Assembly (NCBI GenBank): GCA_029256185.1
Contig: JAQSYI010000045.1
Coordinates: forward strand, 1 to 64,000
Source of the DNA: Paenibacillaceae bacterium
GTDB taxonomy: Bacteria > Bacillota > Bacilli > Paenibacillales > NBRC-103111
Direction of reading: 5' to 3'
Length of the DNA: 64,000 nucleotides
Shown here piece after piece: positions 18,645-28,179 of this stretch (position 1 is its first letter; each line of letters opens with the position of its first letter). Under the pieces are notes generated by a model. That model had not been told where the DNA came from. It did no database searches and was given only the letters and a program-made list of their open reading frames with translations. A program made the position numbers and the translations under genes.

Positions 18645-20252
18645 TCACCCCTCCCACTTCCTGCGGAAGTCCGAGGGGGTGAGGCCGGTTTCCTTCTTGA
18701 AGACCCGGTTGAAGGAACGGTAATTCTCCAGCCCGATGGCCTCGGCAATCTCGAAGGTTTTCTGGTCGGTGGTCAGCAGCAGCAGCTTGGCCTTCTCGAT
18801 CCGCAGATCGGTCAGGTACTGGATGAAGCTCTTCCCTGTAGCCTTCTTGAACATGCTGCTGAAGTACGGCACACTGTAGTTGATGGAGGCTGCAAGCTCC
18901 TCCAGCTTGTAAGGATAGCCCACCTCCTCGTGCATTCTCCGGATCAGCCGGGACAGGGAAACATCCATTTTCTTGGCATCTCCGTACAGCTGCTGCAGCT
19001 TGCGGAAGTAGGTGAGCGTGGTATCATGCACCGAGAAGAACGTCTGGCATTGCTCCAGACTCTTGCGGAACGCCGCCTCCAGATCGGCTCCCCCCTCCGC
19101 ATCCATCTTGAAATGGTTCAAGTCCAGGAACACCCTCAGGTACAGGGACTTGATCTGCTCCGGGTCCCAGTGCTGCTCCTTGGCCTGCTGGTAGAACGCA
19201 TTGCGCTCCTCTTCCATGGAAACAGGCGCAAGATGCGGGTCCAGCATAGACTGCTTCAGCACCTTGAGCCAGAAGCGGCCGCGGGGCTCGGGAATATGCC
19301 CAAACCGGCTTAGCTCCTCCCATTGAATTCCGGGCATGCTCTCGTTCCAGTGATAAAAGAGTGGATGGGCCATGGAGACCAGCTTCTTCAAATCCGGCAG
19401 CTGCCGCGCAATTCCCCGTTCGAAGGTGAATTGCAGGCCCATGCAGTTCATCTTCAGGTAGGTGCGGAAGGAATCAAGAATCTGGTCCAGCAGAGCCGGA
19501 TTGTCCTTATCGGAGGCGGGGGCATAGATGGCGAAGAATCGCCCCTTATCCAGAGCCACCACCTTATGGGCGCCGCAGCCGGAGAGCAGCTCCTTCAACA
19601 CATTCACCCCGGCAAACTGCCACAGCTTCAATTCCTCCAATTGATCCAGAGGAAACCGCAGGGAGCTGCGGTCCAGCTCCAGCAGCAGAGCCTTGAACTC
19701 TCCCCCCGCCACAGGAAGCGGCTCCTCCAGGCTCCGAAGCCAGGCTTCCTCCAAGTCCTGGTTGCGCAGCATGTCCAGAAACAGGCCTTGTTCAATCTCC
19801 ATCTCATTGGAGCGGACCCGCTGCTCCAGCTGCTGCTGCTTCTTCCGGGATTGATGAAGGGACACCACCTTATCCGACAGCTCCACCAGGGTCCGCCCCA
19901 GCAGGCCGGGGTCCGAGAGGCAATCATCCTTGATCAGGTAAGAAGCCGCGTTCAAATGAATGGCTTGCTGCGCATAATGAAAATCCTGGTGGCAAGTGAG
20001 AATCACAATCTGCGGCTGGGGCTCGCCTGCTTCAGCAATCTCGCGGAGCATCTCCAGCCCGTTCATCCCCGGCATCGTGATATCGGTTACGATCAGCTCC
20101 GGACGATGCTTAAGATACAGCTCCAGCCCGTCCCGGCCGTCCTCGGCCTCACCCACCAGCGCCAGCCGCTCGCTCTGCTCCTCAATCATCTGCCGGAATA
20201 CGGTTCTCGCCGGAATCTCGTCTTCAACCAACAGCACCTTGTATGGGCTCAT
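18645..20252 (-). CDS. YesN-type response regulator (REC plus AraC HTH), pair 2
   Basis: 535 residues. The receiver has E10/D11 and phospho-acceptor D57 in LIVTDITMPGMNG, plus a TCHQDFHYAQQA segment. The C-terminal AraC domain carries LEELAASINYSVPYFSSMFKKATGKSF and TFEIAEAIGLENYRSFNRVFKKETGLTPSDFRR. Its start lies 29 bases inside the 3' end of the kinase gene, so translation is coupled. It is expected to activate importer 2, which is transcribed divergently from the kinase gene. Confidence 0.93.
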   Translation of the reverse strand: MSPYKVLLVEDEIPARTVFRQMIEEQSERLALVGEAEDGRDGLELYLKHRPELIVTDITMPGMNGLEMLREIAEAGEPQPQIVILTCHQDFHYAQQAIHLNAASYLIKDDCLSDPGLLGRTLVELSDKVVSLHQSRKKQQQLEQRVRSNEMEIEQGLFLDMLRNQDLEEAWLRSLEEPLPVAGGEFKALLLELDRSSLRFPLDQLEELKLWQFAGVNVLKELLSGCGAHKVVALDKGRFFAIYAPASDKDNPALLDQILDSFRTYLKMNCMGLQFTFERGIARQLPDLKKLVSMAHPLFYHWNESMPGIQWEELSRFGHIPEPRGRFWLKVLKQSMLDPHLAPVSMEEERNAFYQQAKEQHWDPEQIKSLYLRVFLDLNHFKMDAEGGADLEAAFRKSLEQCQTFFSVHDTTLTYFRKLQQLYGDAKKMDVSLSRLIRRMHEEVGYPYKLEELAASINYSVPYFSSMFKKATGKSFIQYLTDLRIEKAKLLLLTTDQKTFEIAEAIGLENYRSFNRVFKKETGLTPSDFRRKWEG

Positions 20253-22044
20253 GGGGGTCTCCTTTCAGATAAACCGAATCAATGGGCAGCAGGAAGCGGA
20301 TGCTGGAGCCAGCTGCGGATTCGCTGTACAGCTCCACCCGGGTATCCTGGCCGAACATCAGCTTCAATCTCATCCACACATTCTTAAGCCCGATATTCTC
20401 GCCCGGCTCCTCGCGCATCAGATGGACCTGCAGCCGCTTCAGCTCCTCTTCCTCCATCCCTATGCCGTCATCCTCCACCTCCAGCATGATGCAGGTCTGG
20501 TCCGGCAGAGTGCAAGCTCTTATTACAATCCGGCCATCTGTCGTTTTCTTGGGCAGAATGCCGTGAAATACGCTGTTCTCAATCAGCGGCTGCAGTCCCA
20601 GCTTGGGGATATGCATCTTCAGCAGAGAGGGCTCTATCTCGCACTCCAGATTAATCTGGCACTTGTAGCGCATATTCAGAAGCTCGATATAATCCCTCAG
20701 ATAATCCAGCTCCTGCTGGAGAAGAACCGTCTGCTCGTAGTTCTCCATGGAATAGCGGAGCAGGGAGACCAGCCGGCCCATCAAGGAATTGATCTTGTCA
20801 TAGTCCTTCATCATGGCGAACATCCGGATCGTGTTGAGCGTGTTGTACATAAAGTGGGGGTTGATCTGGGATTGCAGAGCCCGGATTTCCAGCTTGCGCT
20901 TAAGCTCATCAGATACCTGCTGGTCCTGCACCAGCTCTTGAATCCGGGCCGCCATGGAATTCAGCATCCGGCCCAGTTCCCCGATCTCATTATTGGCCAG
21001 CCGGGTAACACGGGCATCGAACCGCCCTTTCTTCAGCGCTTCCACCTGCCGTCTGACCTCCTGAAGGGGACGGTACAGCTGATAACCGAAGCCGAAGATG
21101 GACAATACCCCGAGAATAATCAGGAACAACAGAAAATAAGAGACTGTCCTGCGGATAATCCCGGCGCTTTGGGTCAATTCCTTGGAGGGAATCTCAGAGA
21201 GCACAATCCAGCCGTTATACGTGGCGGTCTGCTTGACGGATATAAGAGAGGCATCCAACACAAACTGATCGGGATGGTTCTGTGTGCGCCAATGCTGGAG
21301 AATGCGGGCGATCCGCGCCTCGTCAAGCGCGTAGTCAAGCTTGCTCGTTGTGGCAATGCTGATGCCATCCGGTGTAAGCAAAGAAATAGAGCCCTTGGCC
21401 CCCAACTGTATATTCTCAATCTGCCGCTGGTATTGGCTGTTGTTCATGGAGATGAGCAGAGCCCCCGTCATTTCATCGAACAGATCATAGGGAATTCTCC
21501 TGATATAGAAGGTGGCATTATCCAGCAGCGCAAGTTCCGGGATCGAGCCCTTGTCGAGAAACATGCTGGAGCTTCCCGATGCGAGAAAATGCTCGATGAT
21601 CGGCTTGTATGGGGATTCCTCCAATCGGCTGGGGCTCTCGTAATTGGAGAGAATCTCCCCGGTTACGGCCGAATAAACCTGAAGCCCCTCCACATTGCCG
21701 ATTACCGCCGAGGCGGTGCTCAGCACTGAGATCAGCTCCCGCTTGCGCACCACCTCATCGTAATAAAGCGGAGAAGGCGGGACAAGCGCGCCCTGAATGG
21801 AGGGGAGACGGGAGTATTGGTCGCTTACCTCACGGAAGCGGGACATGGACAGCTCAATCCGGTCCACAACCTGATTGACCAATTGACCGTTCAGCCTGTT
21901 CACCTGCTTCTCCACCGTGCTGCTGGAGACCGTGATAGAAATCCAGGACAGCAGGATCAGGGGAATGACCGACACGCCGAGCATAATCAGGATCATCCGC
22001 ATATAGAAGCTCTTTTTTAGAAAACTGAAAAACGGCAGAATCAT
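20224..22044 (-). CDS. YesM-type sensor histidine kinase, pair 2
   Basis: 606 residues. TM1 about 15-38, extracellular Cache-type sensor about 40-300, TM2 about 303-325, then a recognisable HAMP (RPLQEVRRQVEALKKGRFD... to about 380). The kinase core has SQINPHFMYNTLNTI with the phospho-acceptor His, N box LQPLIENSVFHGI and G1 box VEDDGIGM. It differs from pair 1 in having a clear HAMP. It is divergent from the importer 2 binding-protein gene across a 216-base intergenic region; a minus-strand TATAAT lies at 22098-22103. Confidence 0.92.
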   Translation of the reverse strand: MILPFFSFLKKSFYMRMILIMLGVSVIPLILLSWISITVSSSTVEKQVNRLNGQLVNQVVDRIELSMSRFREVSDQYSRLPSIQGALVPPSPLYYDEVVRKRELISVLSTASAVIGNVEGLQVYSAVTGEILSNYESPSRLEESPYKPIIEHFLASGSSSMFLDKGSIPELALLDNATFYIRRIPYDLFDEMTGALLISMNNSQYQRQIENIQLGAKGSISLLTPDGISIATTSKLDYALDEARIARILQHWRTQNHPDQFVLDASLISVKQTATYNGWIVLSEIPSKELTQSAGIIRRTVSYFLLFLIILGVLSIFGFGYQLYRPLQEVRRQVEALKKGRFDARVTRLANNEIGELGRMLNSMAARIQELVQDQQVSDELKRKLEIRALQSQINPHFMYNTLNTIRMFAMMKDYDKINSLMGRLVSLLRYSMENYEQTVLLQQELDYLRDYIELLNMRYKCQINLECEIEPSLLKMHIPKLGLQPLIENSVFHGILPKKTTDGRIVIRACTLPDQTCIMLEVEDDGIGMEEEELKRLQVHLMREEPGENIGLKNVWMRLKLMFGQDTRVELYSESAAGSSIRFLLPIDSVYLKGDPHEPIQGAVG

Positions 22045-22201
22045 AAAATCACTTCCGTCCTGTCCGCACTCCGATGCAGCGGCGCTTTGCTGATTTTATT
22101 ATAGTACATCCCAATCGGGGGAGATATACAATCCGGGCCAAATATGAAAAACGGTGACACATTCGCTCGGAATCGGCATGTATCCCCGTCGCGGATTGCA
22201 C

Positions 22202-22237
22202 TATAATCCAAATTGTAAGGTGGTTAAAACGCTTCTA
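22202..22237 (+). promoter_or_regulatory. Promoter and cre-like site for importer operon 2
   Basis: TATAAT at 22202-22207 has no good -35, again as expected for an activator-dependent promoter. TTAAAACGCTTCTA at 22224-22237 matches the cre core AAACGCTT with two mismatches to the consensus and lies just after the expected start of transcription. Confidence 0.42.
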
Positions 22238-22260
22238 CATTATCGAAATGGGGGAAACAT

Positions 22261-23832
22261 ATGAAAGCCAAAAAAATGATCGTGCCTGTTATGGCTGCAG
22301 CCGCACTGATGAGCACTGCGCTGGCAGGCTGCGCCGGCAAGGAAGAGAGCAGCGGCGCCACCACTCAACCTACCCAGGCCGCGTCCTCACAAACCGCTGC
22401 ACCCAAGGGCGAGCCGACTTCGATCAAAGCCATGACCATCCTGTTCGGCAATCCGCCGGCAACGGAAAATAACAAGGCGCTGGAGGATATGGAGAAACGG
22501 GGCAACGTGAAGCTGAACATTACCTTCGTCCCCTCCGAAGCCTACAAAGACAAGCTGTCCGTAGCCATATCAGCCGGAGACTCCTATGACCTGCTGCTGC
22601 TGGACGGCGGCAAGGACGACAAATTCACCAATCTGGTCAAGATGGGCGCCTTCCATGACCTGACCCCTTATCTGGAGAACACGAAGAATCTTAGCCTGAT
22701 TCAAGAGGAGGTCTGGAACAACACCAAGGTGCAAGGCAAGGCTTACGGCATTCCCAGACCCCGCGGCCTATACGGCGGCGGAGACGGCAACTTCCTGATC
22801 CGCAAGGATTGGCTTGATAAGTATAATCTCCCTCTCCCCACAACATTGGATGAGTTGACCAATGCCCTGACCGTTTTCAAAGAAAAAGATCCTGCAGGCG
22901 GCGGCAAAACCATCCCTATGTCCATCATGGGAGTGGATGCAGTAGGAGGTCCCGGTCCCTTCGCCGGCACCAATCCCCTGCTGTTCGCATTCGGAGGCCC
23001 GAACATCTGGAAGCTGGACAACGGCAAAGCCGTACGTGATTTCCAGACACCCGAATACAAGAGCTATCTGGACTGGCTGAAGGATACCTGGAGCAAGGGC
23101 TTGATCGACAAGGACTCTCCTGTTCTGAAGAACCAGCAGCAGGTCCGCAATAAGTTCCTGGCCGGTGTTCTCGGCGTATTCTCCGGCAATGCAAGCGACC
23201 TGGGTGAAACCAACCTGGATAAGCTGAAGCAGGTTGACCCCAATGCCGAAATTGCCATTATCGATTCCATCGAAGGAGCAGGCGGCAAAAAGGGCGTGGC
23301 TGTTATCGGCGGGTATTACGGCCTGTGGGCGATTCCCAGCTCCGTACCGAAGGATAAGGTTCAGAAAATCGTAGATTTCCTGGACTTCACCGCATCTGAG
23401 GATAATTATGTATTCTCCAAAATCGGCGTCCCCGGCCTTCACGGCACTGAATTCAAAGACGGCGTGGCGGTACAGACCGAAGAGCAGAAGAAGCAATATG
23501 ATCTGGATAAACCCAGCCAATTTGTCCTGCAAAACAAAGTGGACCCTTACATCTATGCCACATCCAAGATTCCTGCCATCCTGCAGGTACAGAAAGCTTC
23601 TCTGGATGCCATCAGCAAAATCGGCATCTCCAATCCGTTCTTGAGCTACAACTCCCAGGCTGCAGCCAAGAATCCCGACAGCTACAAGAAAATGAACGCC
23701 GTTATGACCAAATATGTGATTGGCGAGACACAATGGAGCGAGGTCCAAAAGGAAATCGACGCCTGGACCAACGGCCTGGGGGCACAAATTACCAAGGACC
23801 TGCTGGATCAATATAACGAAGACCACAAATAA
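22261..23832 (+). CDS. Extracellular sugar-binding lipoprotein (importer 2)
   Basis: 523 residues with GGGG upstream of the ATG at 22261. The signal peptide ends in a lipobox ALAGC (Cys near residue 23). A Ser/Thr/Gln-rich linker precedes a solute-binding fold (ITFVPSEAYKDKLSVAISAGDSYDLLLLDGG). It belongs to the same broad family as the importer 1 binding protein but is clearly divergent, so a different ligand is likely. First gene of the operon; a 10-bp hairpin separates it from the permeases. Confidence 0.92.
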   Translation: MKAKKMIVPVMAAAALMSTALAGCAGKEESSGATTQPTQAASSQTAAPKGEPTSIKAMTILFGNPPATENNKALEDMEKRGNVKLNITFVPSEAYKDKLSVAISAGDSYDLLLLDGGKDDKFTNLVKMGAFHDLTPYLENTKNLSLIQEEVWNNTKVQGKAYGIPRPRGLYGGGDGNFLIRKDWLDKYNLPLPTTLDELTNALTVFKEKDPAGGGKTIPMSIMGVDAVGGPGPFAGTNPLLFAFGGPNIWKLDNGKAVRDFQTPEYKSYLDWLKDTWSKGLIDKDSPVLKNQQQVRNKFLAGVLGVFSGNASDLGETNLDKLKQVDPNAEIAIIDSIEGAGGKKGVAVIGGYYGLWAIPSSVPKDKVQKIVDFLDFTASEDNYVFSKIGVPGLHGTEFKDGVAVQTEEQKKQYDLDKPSQFVLQNKVDPYIYATSKIPAILQVQKASLDAISKIGISNPFLSYNSQAAAKNPDSYKKMNAVMTKYVIGETQWSEVQKEIDAWTNGLGAQITKDLLDQYNEDHK

Positions 23833-23867
23833 ACCGTCCTCAATAATTCAATAAAGAACAGGAACAA

Positions 23868-23895
23868 GGAGTAGGGGCACCAAACCCCCTGCTCC
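23868..23895 (+). other. Hairpin between binding-protein and permease genes of importer 2
   Basis: GGAGTAGGGG (23868-23877) pairs with CCCCTGCTCC (23886-23895), ten pairs including one G-U, with an 8-nt loop and no T run. Such hairpins often protect the upstream cistron so the binding protein is made in excess. Confidence 0.5.
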
Positions 23896-23921
23896 TGTCC
23901 AGGGATAAGGAGGCCAAGACT

Positions 23922-24830
23922 TTGGAGAGAACATTGCGCCTGAGCAGATATAAACAGTTGTGGCCATTTTACGTGCTGGCTGCGCCCGGAATCATCTACT
24001 TCCTCGTATTTCATTATGCCCCCATGTGGGGACTCTTGCTGTCCTTCAAGGAATACAGCCCGTTTCTGGGATTTGCCAAAAGCCCCTGGGTAGGGTTCGA
24101 TAATTTCATCCAGTTCTTCAGCACAGCTGATTTCTTCATTCTGTTGAAAAACACCCTGTTGATCACGTTCATGAATCTCACCATTTATTTTCCCTTTACC
24201 ATTCTGCTGTCCATTATGCTTAACGAAATCCGGCTGTCCGCGTTCAAACGGATTTCCCAGACCATCGTCTATCTTCCCCATTTTCTGTCGTGGGTTGTTA
24301 TATATGGCATCACGATCTCCTTCTTCGGTCCATCAGGGGTGTTCAACCATTATCTCGAGCAATGGTTTGGCACCAACGCCCTGTTCCTGGTCAGCAATGA
24401 GTGGTTCCGCCCGCTGGTGGTATTCCAGGCGATCTGGAAGGATGCAGGCTGGGGCACCATTATCTTTCTGGCAGCCTTGGCCGGAATCAACCCCGAGCTG
24501 TATGAAGCAGCCAAGGTGGACGGAGCCAACCGTTTCCAGAACATCTGGCATATCACTTTGCCTGCCATCAAGAGCACCATTGTGGTCCTGCTGCTGCTCC
24601 GGCTGGGTTCCTCGCTGGACTCTAACTTCATGCAGATTTTCCTGATGACCAACAGCTTGAACCTGGATGTATCCAATGTATTCGATCTGTTCGTGTATCA
24701 TATCGGGCTGGAGCAATTCAATTACAGCTTCGCCATAACAGTAGGCATGTTCAAGTCCATCGCCAGCCTGACTCTGGTGCTGTCGGCCAACTACGCCGCC
24801 AAGCTGCTCGGCGAAGAAGGCATCTTCTAG
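23922..24830 (+). CDS. Sugar ABC transporter permease, LplB type (importer 2)
   Basis: 302 residues starting with TTG at 23922, which follows AAGGAGG at 8 bases; no nearby ATG has a ribosome binding site. Six membrane helices; the first reads FYVLAAPGIIYFLVFHYAPMWG. The EAA loop is EAAKVDGANRFQNIWHITLP near residue 205. It pairs with the permease encoded next. No ATPase gene is present in the operon. Confidence 0.92.
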   Translation: MERTLRLSRYKQLWPFYVLAAPGIIYFLVFHYAPMWGLLLSFKEYSPFLGFAKSPWVGFDNFIQFFSTADFFILLKNTLLITFMNLTIYFPFTILLSIMLNEIRLSAFKRISQTIVYLPHFLSWVVIYGITISFFGPSGVFNHYLEQWFGTNALFLVSNEWFRPLVVFQAIWKDAGWGTIIFLAALAGINPELYEAAKVDGANRFQNIWHITLPAIKSTIVVLLLLRLGSSLDSNFMQIFLMTNSLNLDVSNVFDLFVYHIGLEQFNYSFAITVGMFKSIASLTLVLSANYAAKLLGEEGIF

Positions 24831-24844
24831 AAAGGGTGGTATCC

Positions 24845-25711
24845 ATGAAAGCTCGCATGACCTGGTTTGATACAATTCTTGCCCTCATTATCTCGATCAT
24901 CTGCCTGTCGGTTATCTTGCCCTTTCTCTATATCATTGCGGTTTCCTTCAGCCCCCCTACAGATTCCATGGCAGGCAACTTCTTCATCTGGCCGAAGAAC
25001 TGGACCTTGGCTGCTTATGAATATCTGATGCAGACCAAGACCTTCCTTAGCTCCATCAAGAATTCGGTCTATATCACCGCGCTCGGAACCTGTGTGAATC
25101 TGATCGTATCCCTTACATTGGCATATTCCCTGTCCAAGAAGCATATTCCCGGCCGCAGGGCGCTGCTCCTGTTTATCTTCTTCACCATGCTCTTTCATGG
25201 CGGGATGATCCCCAGCTATCTGGTGGTTAAGAATCTGGGGCTGATCGATTCCATGTGGGCGATTGTGCTTCCGGCGGCATCCAGCGCGTTCAACATCATG
25301 GTGATCCGTTCCTTCTTCCAGAGCCTGCCGGAGAGTCTGGATGAAGCGGCCCGAATCGACGGCGCGGGCGAGTTCCGCATTCTCTTCTCCATCGTGCTGC
25401 CGCTCTCCAAGCCGATTATCGCCACCTTCACGCTATTTTTTATGGTTCAATACTGGAACGAATTTTTCTCGGCGGTTATATATCTGAACGACACCACCAA
25501 GTGGCCGATTCAACCGCTGTTAAGACAGATGGTGGCCATCGGCGCCAGCATCTCCGCGGATGCGGCTCTGGATGCCCAGCTGTCGGTGAACCTGGGTCCC
25601 AATGTGCAGAATGCGGCGATCCTGCTGGCCATGCTGCCGATTGTTATCGTCTATCCGTTCCTGCAGAAGTATTTCGCCAAGGGCGCCATGCTGGGCTCAA
25701 TCAAGGAGTAG
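24845..25711 (+). CDS. Sugar ABC transporter permease, LplC/CarA type (importer 2)
   Basis: 288 residues from the ATG at 24845, 14 bases after the previous stop, with AAGGGTGG upstream; an in-frame GTG at 24836 overlaps that site. Six membrane helices; the EAA loop is EAARIDGAGEFRILFSIVLP near residue 175. It ends FLQKYFAKGAMLGSIKE as is usual for the family. It is the second half of the importer 2 channel. Confidence 0.92.
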   Translation: MKARMTWFDTILALIISIICLSVILPFLYIIAVSFSPPTDSMAGNFFIWPKNWTLAAYEYLMQTKTFLSSIKNSVYITALGTCVNLIVSLTLAYSLSKKHIPGRRALLLFIFFTMLFHGGMIPSYLVVKNLGLIDSMWAIVLPAASSAFNIMVIRSFFQSLPESLDEAARIDGAGEFRILFSIVLPLSKPIIATFTLFFMVQYWNEFFSAVIYLNDTTKWPIQPLLRQMVAIGASISADAALDAQLSVNLGPNVQNAAILLAMLPIVIVYPFLQKYFAKGAMLGSIKE

Positions 25712-25749
25712 AGCTGGGAATTTGACCCGAATGCTGAGGTGAAAATAAC

Positions 25750-28017
25750 ATGACACTGGGATATAAGGAATTGCGCCATAACCCGCAGTATACGATGCCG
25801 CTGATGGAGGACGGAGAATTTCTGAGCCGTGAGCTGGACCTGACCCGTCCGGGGATGGAGGAGGTCGCCAGGCTGGTGGCAGCAGGGGATACGGAGGGAG
25901 CCCGCGGGGCCTACCTGCAGTTTATTGCGGACGGACCCGCCAGACGGTATTACTTCGATGTCAAGGATGTAGCCCGGTTAAGCGGTTATGCGTGCGCGCA
26001 TCACGCCCAATCCGGGGAAGCGCGGCTGACTGTACGGGAAGCGGACCGGATTGCGGAGGGGGATATCCCGCTGTTCAAGGGCAGACGAGCCGTATTCCCG
26101 GATGGCGCTTACGATTGGAACAGCTGGCTGTTTGACAGCTCCCAATATCAGCTTCATCTGACACGGTTCAAGTATATCAGCCACTTATCGAGAGCGTATT
26201 GCCTTACAGGGGATGAGAAGTATGCCGCCTGCTTCAACCAGATCATGAATCACTTCCTGGAGGATAACCCGACGCCTCTCGATGATGCATTCCGGGTGCA
26301 GCACTGCACCTGGGAGCCGCTGACCGTGGGAGTGCGGATGTTCACACTGTCGGAATCGTTCATCACCTTCTTCCCCTCCCCCTCCTTCACGTCCGAAGTG
26401 AAGATGAAGCTGATCAAGTCATTCCAGCAGCATGCCCGCTATGTCCGGCGCTATCATGCCACTCACGGCAATCACGCTTGCATGCAGCTCAGAGGACTGA
26501 TTCAGGTCGCTCTGCTGCTGCCGGAGCTGAAGGAGGCCTCAGGGTGGCTTGCTTACGGGCTGCGGGAGTTCCCCGGCTATATCCGGCAGAATGTGTACGA
26601 GGATGGCGTGCAATTCGAGGCCAGCCCCAATTACCATCTGGTGGTCATGCGGGACCTGTTCGAGCTGGTTCCTCTGCTGAAGCGGCTGGATATCCCCGCT
26701 CCCGGCTATAACGAGGTGCTGGAGCAGATGTATGTGGTGCTCATGCACCTGCTGACTCCTGACGGCCGGCTTCCCCTGTTTGGGGATACCGACCTGCATG
26801 TGAAGGAAGAGCTGCGCGAGGTCATGAGTCTGGGCGCAGCCCTGTTCGGACGTTCGGACTTCAAGTATCTGGGATACAGTGAGCTTCCCTTCGGCCTGCT
26901 GTGGCGGCTGGGACCGGATGCTGCCGGAGAATATGGCCGCTTGACCGCCGCTCCTCCTGCCGATACGCAAGCCTGCTTCCCGGTGGGCGGTTATCTGATG
27001 ACCCGCGGGGATTGGGGCAATAACGCCATGTACATGGCCATGCGCGCAGGCGTAGGCATCGCCGGACACGCCCACTCGGATGCCCTCAGTGTGATTGTTC
27101 ACGCCAACGGCCGGGAACTGCTTGCCGACTCCGGCATGGGCCTGTTCGAATGGAACAAGGAACGGAAATATGCCGTCTCCACCCGGGCCCACAACACGGT
27201 CGTCGTGGACGGGCAGGACCAGCATGTACGAAGCCTGCATTGGAATACACCGCCCACCGCCGCCTGCAAAATATGGGATGTGCGCCACGGCGGGCCATAC
27301 GATTACTGGTTCGCCAGCCATTACGGCTATACCCGTTATGATGATCCGGTGATCCACTCCCGCAAGGTTCTGTTCGTCAAGAACCGCTATTGGCTTATCG
27401 TGGATCTGTTCGAGGCCAAAGAGCAGCACCGGTATGACAGCTACTTCCATCTGCCCCGGGGAGAGGCGGTCTGCGAGTGGGAGAAGCGGCAGATCCGCAC
27501 GTCCTTTGCCGACGGGAATGTGCTGCTCGTGTTCCCGCAGCAGGGGGGCGGCGAATGGAACGACGGCCGGGGCGGTACCGGGAGATGGGCCCGCGAGGAG
27601 CTGGCGGCAGAGTCCGGCCTGCTCTTCCGGCAGGGCCAATATCATCCCAATCCGGTGGTGAAGCGTTCCATGACAGCGTTGGGCAACGCCGTCAGCGAAA
27701 CAGTGGTGCTCCCTTATGGCGCTGCCGCTGTGCCCCATCTGGAAATCAGCAGACTGCCGGTGCTGCTGGATGGACGCCCCCTTGCACCCTATGAGGCTAC
27801 CGGACTGAGGATTGCCGGAGATGGCTGGCAGGATGAGATCTGCCTGTATCACCGCAACGTGAACGTGGAAGCCTATCTGGACCATACGGGCAATCCCGTC
27901 TCCGACGCTCTTCTTCCCCAGCCAGAGCGGATCGGCGTGCTGGAGCTGGCGGGAAGCGGTGCCCATCATGAGGACGTGTGGGTGAAATCTCATCCCAGCG
28001 GGACTACCGCTTCATAG
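25750..28017 (+). CDS. Heparinase II/III-family polysaccharide lyase, cytoplasmic
   Basis: 755 residues, no signal peptide. The N-terminal two thirds form the (alpha/alpha) toroid with the family motif THGNHACMQLRGL near residue 238 and SPNYHLVVMRDLFEL near 300. The C-terminal part has the Hepar_II_III signature AGHAHSDALSVIVHANGRE near residue 440, containing the conserved His. Such lyases cleave uronic-acid glycosidic bonds by beta-elimination, producing unsaturated ends. As the last gene of the importer 2 operon it should process the imported oligosaccharide. Substrate (alginate, heparinoid, glucuronan or other) cannot be told. Confidence 0.88.
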   Translation: MTLGYKELRHNPQYTMPLMEDGEFLSRELDLTRPGMEEVARLVAAGDTEGARGAYLQFIADGPARRYYFDVKDVARLSGYACAHHAQSGEARLTVREADRIAEGDIPLFKGRRAVFPDGAYDWNSWLFDSSQYQLHLTRFKYISHLSRAYCLTGDEKYAACFNQIMNHFLEDNPTPLDDAFRVQHCTWEPLTVGVRMFTLSESFITFFPSPSFTSEVKMKLIKSFQQHARYVRRYHATHGNHACMQLRGLIQVALLLPELKEASGWLAYGLREFPGYIRQNVYEDGVQFEASPNYHLVVMRDLFELVPLLKRLDIPAPGYNEVLEQMYVVLMHLLTPDGRLPLFGDTDLHVKEELREVMSLGAALFGRSDFKYLGYSELPFGLLWRLGPDAAGEYGRLTAAPPADTQACFPVGGYLMTRGDWGNNAMYMAMRAGVGIAGHAHSDALSVIVHANGRELLADSGMGLFEWNKERKYAVSTRAHNTVVVDGQDQHVRSLHWNTPPTAACKIWDVRHGGPYDYWFASHYGYTRYDDPVIHSRKVLFVKNRYWLIVDLFEAKEQHRYDSYFHLPRGEAVCEWEKRQIRTSFADGNVLLVFPQQGGGEWNDGRGGTGRWAREELAAESGLLFRQGQYHPNPVVKRSMTALGNAVSETVVLPYGAAAVPHLEISRLPVLLDGRPLAPYEATGLRIAGDGWQDEICLYHRNVNVEAYLDHTGNPVSDALLPQPERIGVLELAGSGAHHEDVWVKSHPSGTTAS

Positions 28018-28098
28018 CTGCTGAGGGCTAACCCGGCTGATTGGAGCATACGATATTCCAGCAAGACACATGAATCTGCAAATGGTTACTTTAACCAA

Positions 28099-28133
28099 AG
28101 CCCCGGCTTGCATGATGCAAGCCGGGGCTCTTT
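28099..28133. terminator. Strong bidirectional terminator
   Basis: AGCCCCGGCTTGCAT (28099-28113) pairs with its full complement at 28115-28129, followed by CTTTG on + and TTTGG on -. It separates the lyase operon from the convergent S41 peptidase remnant. Confidence 0.8.
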
Positions 28134-28179
28134 GTGCAAAACTGGGGCTTCTCCATCCCCCGCGCGGTGCAAGCCGGAT

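Noticed and set aside
19996..21729. 577-codon plus-strand ORF opposite the pair 2 histidine kinase
   Set aside because: Antisense to the kinase and regulator genes, which carry complete motifs; Leu/Gln/His-rich composition and no start signal.
26539..27993. 484-codon ORF on the minus strand inside the heparinase II/III gene
   Set aside because: It lies fully antisense to a well-supported gene, has no ribosome binding site and shows no motif; long antisense frames arise from the GC-biased codon use here.
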